From assembly GCA_002868985.1 (NCBI GenBank), contig PKTV01000090.1:1-7320 (forward strand): 7,320 nt of DNA, read 5' to 3'. The notes beneath the pieces are model-generated. The model was given only the letters and a program-made list of their open reading frames with translations. It was not told where the DNA came from and made no database searches. This DNA is from Desulfobacteraceae bacterium (lineage in GTDB: Bacteria > Desulfobacterota > Desulfobacteria > Desulfobacterales > UBA11574). Below, in pieces: positions 1-6,094 of the stretch (positions are counted from its first letter, which is position 1; the number at the start of each line of letters is the position of its first letter). Position numbers and translations under genes: made by a program.

Positions 1-54
1 AACATGACCTTGATCGTAGTAACGCACAATATGGAACTTGCATCCTACATGTAA
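1..54 (+). CDS. lolD: LolD-type lipoprotein-releasing ABC transporter ATPase, C-terminal end (partial, ends at an early in-frame stop)
   Basis: Only the last codons are in the window. Frame 1 reads NMTLIVVTHNMELASYM and then TAA at 52-54. The VVTHN stretch is the last core beta-strand plus the H-loop histidine (codon 25-27) of an ABC ATPase, and the following helix start resembles the LolD pattern VTH(D/N)xxLAxxM. LolD powers release of lipoproteins from the inner membrane with LolC/E. Assignment to LolD rather than another ABC ATPase rests on this short match and on position: lolCD commonly precedes bamA in Desulfobacterota. The frame stays open after the TAA for 15 more codons that look like the normal LolD tail (see next entry), so the stop seems recent or a sequence error. 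Confidence 0.7.
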   Translation, partial: NMTLIVVTHNMELASYM

Positions 55-102
55 CGCAGTATGACGATCGTGGATGGCCAACTGATTGAATCAAAGGGAT
101 GA
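52..102 (+). pseudogene. lolD: Former C-terminal tail of lolD, cut off by a TAA codon
   Basis: After the TAA at 52-54 the same frame continues RSMTIVDGQLIESKG and ends at TGA (100-102). This aligns without a gap to the usual LolD ending, where M-S/D-R is followed by a strand and a DGxL turn (E. coli has MSRQLEMRDGRL). The TAA therefore sits exactly where one residue of the family sequence should be. It could derive by a single base change from codons such as TCA, CAA, GAA or AAA. No ribosome binding site is seen for re-initiation at the ATG at 61. Either the protein is about 16 residues short or the base is a sequencing or assembly error. Confidence 0.6.
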
Positions 103-216
103 ACTTCAGTAAAAAACGTTCATTGATAGCTTTATAAAATCAACCATCTGAATCAGCCTCGTGTAAAACTCGGGTAATATAAAAACAATAGCGGTCCGGA
201 ATAGAGAATTTAGGTA

Positions 217-2862
217 TTGAAAAATTTCATGTATAGACATCTGAGCCTGGTTATCATTGCATTGCTCTTAATTCCCCTGAATATAGCCCATGCTATAGAG
301 AGTGTTAAGGTCGTCGTTTTACCCTTTGAAATTCATGCGAGAAAAGATCTTTCATCTTTACAGAACGAAATCCTGAATGTTATTAAAACACATATAAAAG
401 AGGAAGGTGCCTTTATTTTGACCCCGGAAGCCACTCCTTCGGTCACATTATGGAAAACATCTCAGAGTTACGATGCTGTCCGAAAATTTGGAATTAAGAA
501 CGGTGCTGACCATATTGTCTGGGGAAGTTTAACTTTGATCGGACAGAAATTCAGTCTGGATGTAAAAATGATAAAATCTTTGGGAGAGGATCCCCCCCAA
601 ATTTTTATAAAAGAAGGCCAGGGCCTGGAAAATTTATCCGGAGTTGTGAAACAACTTGCCCGTGATATCGGAATGAAACTTTTTAAGCGGGAGACGGTTG
701 TCAGTGTGGAAATTGCCGATAACAAACGGATAGAGTCCGACGCCATCAAAATGATTATCAAAACAAAACCCGGCGACATCTATCTTTCAAAAAGCCTTTC
801 CGATGATTTGAAAGCTGTATTTGCGATGGGATATTTTGATGACATAAGGATCGAGGCTGAGGACACCCCTGACGGGAAAAAGATCATCTTCAGGGTTAAA
901 GAAAAACCGACCATACGAGTCATTCGTTTTAAAGGCAATACAGTGTTTAAGGAGGATAAGGTTAAGGAAAATTTAACGATTAAAACCGGTTCGATCCTTA
1001 ACCCCTTTAAAGTCCGTAGAAACATCGGGCGGATAGAAGAACTTTACAAAGAAAAAAATTATCATAATGTAAAAGTGACCTACCGCATCCATCAGTTGGA
1101 ACACAATCAGGCTGATCTGGAATTCGATATCGATGAGGGCGAAAAAGTTTTAATCGAAAGTATAACATTCGAAGGAAACAACGCGTATACCGACAAGATA
1201 TTAAAAAAAATGATGAAGACTTCGGAAAAAGGTTTTTTTTCCTGGGTGACCTCGTCCGGGGATCTAAAGATGGAAGACGTTGATCAGGATATCGCAAAAT
1301 TGTCGGGTTTTTATTATAATAATGGATATATACAGGCCAGAATAGGAGAGCCACAAATTGAATATAAGGGAAACTGGATTTACATCACCATTAAGATTGA
1401 TGAAGGCCCGCAATTTAAAGTCGGGAACGTAGACATAACCGGTGATCTTGTTTTGCCCAAAGATCAGTTGAAAAAACGTCTTAAGATTACTAAAGAAACA
1501 TATTATAATCGTGAAGTTGTCCGGAATGATGTGCTGGCTCTTACGGATCTTTATTCTGATGAAGGCTTTGCGTATGCTGATATATCTCCGCGTATCGACA
1601 AAGATTTTGACAACTTGAAGGTTAATATTACCTACACTGTTCAAAAGGGCAAACAGGTCTTTTTCGAATATATTATCATTGGAGGAAACACTAAAACAAG
1701 AGATAAAGTGATCCGGCGGGAGCTTGGCGTCTATGAACATGAACTTTATAGTGGTCGGAAATTAAAACGGAGTGTACGCAATCTTTACCGAATCGATTTT
1801 TTTGAGGACATAAAGGTCAATACTGTCAAGGGAAGTGCAGATGACAAGATGGTTTTGAAGATCGATATCACCGAAAAACCTACGGGTACCATGTCATTTG
1901 GTGCTGGATACAGCAGTCAGGAAAGTGTTTTTGGCTCGGTCTCCGTTTCACAGAGGAATCTGTTTGGGCGCGGGCAGATACTCAACGCGGAAGGCCAGAT
2001 CGGCGGGCGGACCTCCCTTTATAAACTAAGCTTTACGGAACCCTGGCTATTTGACATTCCTTTGTCAATGGGAGTTGATTTGTATAACTGGGAAACCGAT
2101 TATGATACGTATGACCGGAAAAGCTTCGGGGGAGGCGTGGGATTCAGCTATCCTGTTTATGATTTTGTAAGGGCAAGCATTAAATACAATTATGACGATG
2201 CCGACATAACAAACATATCTGAAAATGCTGCAACGTCGATCAAGGATTTGCAAGGCACCAATATTACGAGCAGCATAACCACCGGCATCATCTACGATTC
2301 AAGAAATAGAGCGTTTAATCCATCTGAAGGATCGAAGCACACTGCTACATTGAAATACGCAGGCCTTGGCGGGAATGTCGCTTTTACAAAGGCCCTGGCC
2401 GAAACCGGGTGGTATATGCCGCTGGTTTTGGATACGGTTGGTTTTTTACATGGTAAAGCAGGATACGTCACAGAGAATTCAGGAGGCATCTTGCCGGATT
2501 ACGAAAGGTTTTATTTGGGTGGTATAAATTCAGTGCGTGGATATGATTGGCGAGAAATATACGTTTTAGACGAAGATGGAAACATCATCGGGGGAGACAA
2601 ATTCGTTCAATTTAATGCTGAATGCATCATCCCTCTGTTAAAAAAACAGGGACTCGTCGGTGTTATCTTCTATGACGCCGGAAATGTCTTTAATAACGAT
2701 GAGAGTGTAGATTTGAGCACCTTGAGAAGTAGCACCGGATTCGGATTCAGATGGTATTCTCCCATGGGCCCTATCCGGTTGGAATATGGATACAAACTTG
2801 ACGTTAATGAAGGCGAAGAGCGTGGTGGACGCTGGGAATTTTCAATGGGTTCAGTATTCTAA
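217..2862 (+). CDS. bamA: BamA, outer-membrane beta-barrel assembly factor (Omp85 family), with an extra N-terminal domain
   Basis: BamA is the central subunit of the BAM complex, which folds and inserts beta-barrel proteins into the outer membrane. The 881-residue product starts with a signal peptide ending near AHA (residue 26). Residues about 28-158 form an additional domain absent from E. coli BamA (810 aa). Five POTRA domains follow at about 160-230, 231-310, 311-398, 399-478 and 479-556. The 16-strand barrel (about 557-881) carries the Omp85 signature VRGY in loop 6 (773-776, within GGINSVRGYDW), SFTEPWLFD (605-613), and the C-terminal beta-signal GRWEFSMGSVF ending in Phe. The start is a TTG at 217 with AGAGAA (203-208) about 8 nt upstream; an ATG four codons later (229) has no Shine-Dalgarno and would still leave a signal peptide. 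The gene lies 67 nt before skp. Confidence 0.97.
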   Translation: MKNFMYRHLSLVIIALLLIPLNIAHAIESVKVVVLPFEIHARKDLSSLQNEILNVIKTHIKEEGAFILTPEATPSVTLWKTSQSYDAVRKFGIKNGADHIVWGSLTLIGQKFSLDVKMIKSLGEDPPQIFIKEGQGLENLSGVVKQLARDIGMKLFKRETVVSVEIADNKRIESDAIKMIIKTKPGDIYLSKSLSDDLKAVFAMGYFDDIRIEAEDTPDGKKIIFRVKEKPTIRVIRFKGNTVFKEDKVKENLTIKTGSILNPFKVRRNIGRIEELYKEKNYHNVKVTYRIHQLEHNQADLEFDIDEGEKVLIESITFEGNNAYTDKILKKMMKTSEKGFFSWVTSSGDLKMEDVDQDIAKLSGFYYNNGYIQARIGEPQIEYKGNWIYITIKIDEGPQFKVGNVDITGDLVLPKDQLKKRLKITKETYYNREVVRNDVLALTDLYSDEGFAYADISPRIDKDFDNLKVNITYTVQKGKQVFFEYIIIGGNTKTRDKVIRRELGVYEHELYSGRKLKRSVRNLYRIDFFEDIKVNTVKGSADDKMVLKIDITEKPTGTMSFGAGYSSQESVFGSVSVSQRNLFGRGQILNAEGQIGGRTSLYKLSFTEPWLFDIPLSMGVDLYNWETDYDTYDRKSFGGGVGFSYPVYDFVRASIKYNYDDADITNISENAATSIKDLQGTNITSSITTGIIYDSRNRAFNPSEGSKHTATLKYAGLGGNVAFTKALAETGWYMPLVLDTVGFLHGKAGYVTENSGGILPDYERFYLGGINSVRGYDWREIYVLDEDGNIIGGDKFVQFNAECIIPLLKKQGLVGVIFYDAGNVFNNDESVDLSTLRSSTGFGFRWYSPMGPIRLEYGYKLDVNEGEERGGRWEFSMGSVF
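298..690 (+). other. TolB-N/LpoB-like domain in front of BamA POTRA1
   Basis: BamA residues about 28-158 do not fit the POTRA pattern. They begin with a hydrophobic strand ending in a proline (KVVVLPFEI), then a helix (LQNEILNVIKTHI), an EEGAFILTP segment, and a GADHIVWGSLTLIGQKFSLD stretch with alternating hydrophobic residues. A helix (SGVVKQLARDIGMKLF) leads into POTRA1. The order 'VLPF - helix - GxFxL - GAD.hVxGSh - strand' is typical of the TolB N-terminal, CsgG and LpoB/FlgT-like alpha/beta fold. The fold assignment is by eye. The domain would sit in the periplasm at the far end of the POTRA chain. Confidence 0.55.
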
Positions 2863-2917
2863 GCAATGTTTACACCGTCTATTCCTTTCACATAAAAGAA
2901 TGAATAAACGATCTCTT

Positions 2918-2926
2918 AAAGGGGGG
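2918..2926 (+). promoter_or_regulatory. Ribosome binding site of skp
   Basis: The purine run AAAGGGGGG lies directly before GAAAATG-type sequence, with the ATG at 2930. It is the strongest Shine-Dalgarno-like run near the gene. It selects the ATG at 2930 over the in-frame upstream ATGs at 2786 (inside bamA) and 2900. Confidence 0.7.
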
Positions 2927-2929
2927 AAA

Positions 2930-3478
2930 ATGCGTATTTCTAAAATAGCTTTTGTGACAATGGTTTTTTCTGTTTGCTTTTTTTGTGTTTCTTCCTACGG
3001 GGCGGATGTCGCCAAAATTGGTGTTGTCAGTTTTCAAGATATTCTTGAAAAATCAGATGCCGGGAAAATGGAAACGGCTGAAATTAATAAGCGCGGAAAA
3101 GAGATGGAGGCCAGCCTCCAGAAAAAAGGGGAAGAGACCGATGCGACAAAGAAGAAACTGGAACGTGAAGCTCTGGTGATGAGCAAAGAGATGCGGGAAC
3201 AAAAAGAACGTGAAATAAGAATTAGCATCAATGACTTTAAAACACTGAAAAACAAATACATGGCCGATTTTAAGCAACATGAAGCGAGGCTCGTTAGGGG
3301 CATCCAGAAAGAGGTGATAGAGATTGTAACGGAGATGGGTAAAAAAGAAGGGTTTCTCGTTATTTTCGAAAAACGGGAGGCAGGCGTGCTGTATTCTCCG
3401 GATACCATCGATATCACCGACCGGTTGATCCAGCGCTACAACACCATTTTTTCCAAAAAAGCTTCGAAGAAAAAATAA
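2930..3478 (+). CDS. skp: Skp/OmpH-family periplasmic chaperone
   Basis: Skp holds unfolded outer-membrane proteins in the periplasm and hands them to BAM. The product from the ATG at 2930 is 182 residues (E. coli Skp is 161 including its signal). A signal peptide occupies residues 1 to about 25 (MRISKIAFVTMVFSVCFF..., SYGA cleavage region). The mature N-terminus AKIGVVSFQDIL is the first beta-strand of the OmpH body. Residues about 40-135 are highly charged, rich in Lys and Glu with heptad-like spacing, matching the long helical tentacles. The closing segment KREAGVLYSPDTIDITDRLIQRYN (148-171) is the conserved OmpH C-terminal body motif. The frame is open further upstream into bamA, but the longer version would have no signal peptide at its start and overlaps bamA, so it is rejected. 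Position between bamA and lpxD is the classic one. Confidence 0.95.
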   Translation: MRISKIAFVTMVFSVCFFCVSSYGADVAKIGVVSFQDILEKSDAGKMETAEINKRGKEMEASLQKKGEETDATKKKLEREALVMSKEMREQKEREIRISINDFKTLKNKYMADFKQHEARLVRGIQKEVIEIVTEMGKKEGFLVIFEKREAGVLYSPDTIDITDRLIQRYNTIFSKKASKKK

Positions 3479-3517
3479 AACCAAGAAAAAGTTGTTAAAG
3501 ACGCTAAATAAATTAAA

Positions 3518-4570
3518 ATGGAAATCACACTTGCCAGTATAGCCGATATCGTCAAAGGTGAAATCAGCGGGGATGGGAATCAAAAAATTCGTGGAGCCGC
3601 ATCTTTTGAGGATGCAAAAGGCGATGAAATTACATTTGCAAGTCAATCAAAATTCTTAAAAAAAATTGACGAGACCGATGCCGGTGCAGTTATTGTTCCT
3701 CAAAATTTTCAAGCTCCTATGAAGAACATTGTGCAGGTAGACAACCCCCAGATCGCTTTTATAAAGGTTTTGAACCTTTTTCACCCTGCTTTAAAACCAG
3801 ATTACGGGATAAGTCAAGATGCGTACATCGGCAAAGCCTTTTTATGCGGACAAGATGTATCCATAGCACCTTTCTGTGCAATCGGAGACAATGTTACTCT
3901 TGGCCATCGTGTCGTGCTTTGCCCAAATGTCGTTATCGGAGACAACGTTATCATTGGGAACGATGTCAAGGTCTTTCCGAATGTGACGATTCTTGAGCGT
4001 TGTATCATCGGAAACCGGGTTACAATTCATGCGGGGTCGGTTATAGGCAGTGATGGTTTTGGTTTTGCTCCTGAGGGCGAGAAGTATATCAAAATTCCTC
4101 ATACCGGTATTGTTCAGATCGACAACGATGTTGAAATTGGTGCAGGCAATACTATCGACAGAGCTACTTTTGGGAAAACCTGGATTCAAAGTGGTGTCAA
4201 GACCGATAACCTGGTGCAGATTGGGCATAATGTGACTGTGGGTGAAAACAGTTTGCTCGTTGGACAGGTTGGAATTTCAGGGAGTGTCAAGATCGGGAAA
4301 AATGCTATTCTGGCCGGACAGGCAGGCATTGCCGGCCATCTCAGCATCGGGAATAATGCCATTGTCGGACCACAGGCCGGAGTGGCCAAATCAGTACCTG
4401 ACGGAGAAACGGTGTCAGGATCTTCTGCAATGCCTCATCGACTATGGCTAAGAGTGCAAAGAATTCTTCCCAAGCTTCCAGAGCTTGGAAAGAAACTTTC
4501 AGAGGTTGACCGGAGATTAAAGAAGTTTGAGGAACAACAGAATAAAAGCAACGGAGGAGAAAATGGATAA
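3518..4570 (+). CDS. lpxD: LpxD, UDP-3-O-(3-hydroxyacyl)glucosamine N-acyltransferase
   Basis: LpxD transfers a 3-hydroxyacyl chain from acyl-ACP to the 2-amino group of UDP-3-O-acyl-GlcN, the third step of lipid A synthesis, in the cytoplasm. The product is 350 residues (E. coli 341). Residues 1 to about 98 are the uridine-binding domain. About 100-290 form a left-handed beta-helix of hexapeptide repeats (for example IGDNVTLGHRVVL, IGDNVIIGNDV). The catalytic histidine is His237 in VQIGHNV, matching E. coli His239. Family motifs GSDGFGFAPEG (177-187) and GNTIDRATFG (210-219) are present. The C-terminal helix (about 305-345) is charged, as in trimeric LpxD. There are 39 nt between skp and this ATG and no clear Shine-Dalgarno near it (nearest AAAG about 17 nt away), so translation may depend on coupling or an AT-rich leader. 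The 3' end overlaps fabZ by 8 nt. Confidence 0.97.
   Translation: MEITLASIADIVKGEISGDGNQKIRGAASFEDAKGDEITFASQSKFLKKIDETDAGAVIVPQNFQAPMKNIVQVDNPQIAFIKVLNLFHPALKPDYGISQDAYIGKAFLCGQDVSIAPFCAIGDNVTLGHRVVLCPNVVIGDNVIIGNDVKVFPNVTILERCIIGNRVTIHAGSVIGSDGFGFAPEGEKYIKIPHTGIVQIDNDVEIGAGNTIDRATFGKTWIQSGVKTDNLVQIGHNVTVGENSLLVGQVGISGSVKIGKNAILAGQAGIAGHLSIGNNAIVGPQAGVAKSVPDGETVSGSSAMPHRLWLRVQRILPKLPELGKKLSEVDRRLKKFEEQQNKSNGGENG
4553..4558 (+). promoter_or_regulatory. Ribosome binding site of fabZ
   Basis: GGAGGA lies within the last codons of lpxD, about 5 nt before the ATG at 4563. It fixes the fabZ start at 4563 rather than at the in-frame TTG at 4527, which would add twelve residues not typical of the family. 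Confidence 0.8.
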
Positions 4571-5009
4571 TGCTTTTGATATTCAGGAAATTATGAAATT
4601 GTTGCCTCATCGCTACCCATTTATTATGATTGACCGTATTCTGGAACTGACGCTTGGGGAGAAAATTGTCGCTCTTAAAAATGTGACCATCAACGAACCT
4701 TTTTTTCAGGGTCATTTTCCGGACAATCCGATAATGCCCGGTGTTCTGATTATTGAGGCCATGGGTCAGGCCGTGGCTATCCTGGCCGCTAAATCCCTGG
4801 ACCAGGAGCCCCATGACTCGTTGATTTATTTTATGGGTATGGACAAGGTTAAATTTCGTAAGCCTGTTACACCGGGTGATCAGTTGATATTTGAGATGAA
4901 ATTTCTTAAAAAACGACGCAAGGTATTCAAGATGTCCGGAACCGCCTATGTTGATGAAAACGTTGTGGCTCAAGCCGAACTGATGGCCACCTTTGGAGAG
5001 GGAAAATGA
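4563..5009 (+). CDS. fabZ: FabZ, 3-hydroxyacyl-[acyl-carrier-protein] dehydratase
   Basis: FabZ dehydrates 3-hydroxyacyl-ACP to trans-2-enoyl-ACP in type II fatty acid synthesis. It competes with LpxA and LpxD for 3-hydroxyacyl-ACP, which explains its place between their genes. The product is 148 residues, the usual FabZ size, with a single hotdog fold. The conserved LPHRYPFIMIDR motif is at 14-25. The catalytic pair is His51 in FFQGHFPDNPIMPG and Glu65 in VLIIEAMGQ (E. coli His54 and Glu68). The later strand MDKVKFRKPVTPGDQL is also typical. The gene overlaps lpxD by 8 nt upstream and lpxA by 4 nt (ATGA) downstream, so translation of the three is probably coupled. Nothing odd is seen. Confidence 0.97.
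   Translation: MDNAFDIQEIMKLLPHRYPFIMIDRILELTLGEKIVALKNVTINEPFFQGHFPDNPIMPGVLIIEAMGQAVAILAAKSLDQEPHDSLIYFMGMDKVKFRKPVTPGDQLIFEMKFLKKRRKVFKMSGTAYVDENVVAQAELMATFGEGK
4995..5001 (+). promoter_or_regulatory. Ribosome binding site of lpxA
   Basis: GGAGAGG at the very end of fabZ lies 4 nt before the ATG at 5006. Start and stop overlap as ATGA, which suggests translational coupling of lpxA to fabZ. Confidence 0.7.
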
Positions 5010-5776
5010 TACATCCAACAGCAATTATAGATTCTAAAGCAGATGTAGATTCTAATGTCGACGTTGGTCCGCATTCGATTATCGGGGCGAATGTTCAGAT
5101 CGGATCTGGGACGGTCATCGGTCCTCATGTCGTCATTCAACCGCATGTTGAAATCGGTCCGGACTGCCATATATTTCAATATGCTTCCATCGGTGCAGTT
5201 CCTCAGGCATTAAAATTTCAGGGCGAGGAAACCTATGTTAAGATTGGGCGGGGTACGGTTATCCGCGAGTTTGTTACCGTAAATAGAGGAACAGGATTTG
5301 GCGGCGAAATTACGGAGGTTGGTGAAGAGAACTTTCTAATGGCTTATGTTCATATCGCCCATGACTGCAAAACCGGGCGAAACGTTATTTTCGCAAACAA
5401 CGCAACATTGGCGGGTCATATCGTCATCGAAGATTTTGTGACTGTAGGGGGGCTGGTGGCGATCCATCAATTTGTTAGGATTGGAAACTATGCGTATATT
5501 GGTGGAAAATCGGCAGTGGTGAAAGACATCCCCCCTTATGTCATTGCGGCCTGGGACAGGGCAAAATTGCACGGGTTAAACAGTGTGGGGCTAAAACGAC
5601 ATGGGTTTTCACAAGAGACAATGTCTTCATTGAAAAAGGCATACAGGATTATCTTCAGGATCGGGCTGACACTGAATGAGGCCATAGAAAGAGTCAAGGC
5701 AGAAGTGGAACAGGTTCCCGAAGTCAACGACTTGATCCGTTTTATTAAATCTTCAAAGAGGGGAATTACCAGGTAA
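5006..5776 (+). CDS. lpxA: LpxA, acyl-[ACP]-UDP-N-acetylglucosamine O-acyltransferase
   Basis: LpxA carries out the first committed step of lipid A synthesis, moving a 3-hydroxyacyl chain from ACP to position 3 of UDP-GlcNAc. The product is 256 residues (E. coli 262). Residues 1 to about 180 are a left-handed beta-helix of hexapeptide repeats; the rest is the helical C-terminal domain (LKRHGFS at 196-202 is a family motif). Catalytic His119 lies in VHIAHDC (E. coli His125), with His116, His138 and His154 matching His122, His144 and His160. Gly167 matches E. coli Gly173, the acyl-length ruler, suggesting a long hydroxyacyl chain (about C14) rather than C10. One oddity: the segment PQALK (66-70) has Ala68 where E. 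coli has Asp74 in QDLK. This may bear on the sugar substrate, because the neighbouring oxidoreductase could be GnnA-like. Confidence 0.97.
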   Translation: MIHPTAIIDSKADVDSNVDVGPHSIIGANVQIGSGTVIGPHVVIQPHVEIGPDCHIFQYASIGAVPQALKFQGEETYVKIGRGTVIREFVTVNRGTGFGGEITEVGEENFLMAYVHIAHDCKTGRNVIFANNATLAGHIVIEDFVTVGGLVAIHQFVRIGNYAYIGGKSAVVKDIPPYVIAAWDRAKLHGLNSVGLKRHGFSQETMSSLKKAYRIIFRIGLTLNEAIERVKAEVEQVPEVNDLIRFIKSSKRGITR

Positions 5777-5921
5777 TCAGTTCATTTACTTATCCTATAC
5801 ACCCTGTCCCATTATGCTGGCACTCCATTAACGTTTCATTAACAGGTATGTTTGCGTCTCGGAATTTCTATAATTTATTGAAAATAAAGATAAAAGTTAG
5901 GCATAGATTTTTAACTCGGTC

Positions 5922-5949
5922 ATGGAATAATGGAATATTGGAATGTTGG
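5922..5949 (+). repeat. Octamer array, forward orientation (WTGGAATR, about 3.5 units)
   Basis: The bases read as consecutive 8-nt units ATGGAATA, ATGGAATA, TTGGAATG, TTGG. The same units occur in the reverse orientation at 6032-6066. Perfect complementary blocks are 5923-5936 with 6043-6056 (14 nt) and 5937-5949 with 6054-6066 (13 nt). Because the blocks are in the wrong order for one simple stem, the two arrays are better seen as opposed iterated repeats than as a single palindrome. Confidence 0.75.
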
Positions 5950-6031
5950 TCTTAAAGGGATGTTATTCACCTCTTTAATTCCTGCCAAGAGGATTTATAC
6001 AATAACCCAATTTTCCATTTCCTCAAAACCC

Positions 6032-6066
6032 ATTACTCCATTATTCCATTATTCCAACATTCCAAT
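6032..6066 (-). repeat. Octamer array, reverse orientation (WTGGAATR, about 4.5 units)
   Basis: On the minus strand this reads TTGGAATG, TTGGAATA, ATGGAATA, ATGGAGTA, ATGG, preceded by AA. It faces the array at 5922-5949 across about 80 nt. Such opposed arrays may be the ends of a non-coding mobile or repetitive element or a foldable RNA. Neither is proven from one copy. Confidence 0.75.
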
Positions 6067-6094
6067 TGTGAGCGAAGTGAACTAACTTGTCGCC

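Larger units (their letters stand above)
5777..6094 (+). other. 318-nt intergenic gap with octamer repeats between lpxA and lpxI
   Basis: No coding frame is seen on either strand. The first half (5777-5920) is AT-rich and contains a perfect TATAAT at 5869-5874. It has no acceptable -35 hexamer at 16-18 nt, so a promoter for lpxI is possible but not shown. No GC-rich hairpin followed by a T-run (intrinsic terminator) is visible after lpxA. The second half (5922-6066) holds two opposed arrays of an 8-nt unit. A small stem CCTCTT/AAGAGG (5970-5975 with 5987-5992) lies between them. The stretch ends with GTGAGCGAAGTGAACTAAC just before lpxI. The break is notable because the upstream genes overlap or nearly touch. 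Confidence 0.7.

Noticed and set aside
52..54. Recoding of the lolD stop as selenocysteine or pyrrolysine
   Set aside because: Those use TGA and TAG; the codon here is TAA, and the following sequence shows no SECIS-like stem.
101..130. GAACTT at 101-106, a possible sigma-E-type -35 element upstream of bamA
   Set aside because: No matching TC-rich -10 element lies at the required 15-17 nt; the nearest TC is too close. Other AT-rich hexamers (TTGATA at 123, TAATAT at 175, TATAAA at 178) also lack partners at proper spacing, so no bamA promoter is called.
1264..1740. 158-codon open frame on the minus strand inside bamA
   Set aside because: No family motif, no ribosome binding site, and the + strand frame is clearly BamA. 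It is a composition shadow.
2881..2901. ATTCCTTT/AAAAGAAT stem between bamA and skp
   Set aside because: Weak AT-rich 8-nt stem with a mismatch and no T-run; within chance for this base composition.
2786..2929. 48-codon N-terminal extension of skp overlapping bamA
   Set aside because: It is the third-frame shadow of the bamA 3' end, would bury the signal peptide, and the strong ribosome binding site at 2918-2926 points to the ATG at 2930.
3053..3646. 197-codon minus-strand frame across skp and lpxD, rich in Phe and Leu like a membrane protein
   Set aside because: The Phe/Leu bias is the reverse complement of Lys/Glu codons in the Skp coiled coil, not real transmembrane sequence.
4341..5024. 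227-codon open frame on the minus strand across lpxD and fabZ
   Set aside because: It spans the overlap of two well-supported + strand genes and its translation has no recognisable motif.
5922..6066. Octamer arrays as a CRISPR array
   Set aside because: Units are 8 nt with no spacers between them and occur in opposite orientations.
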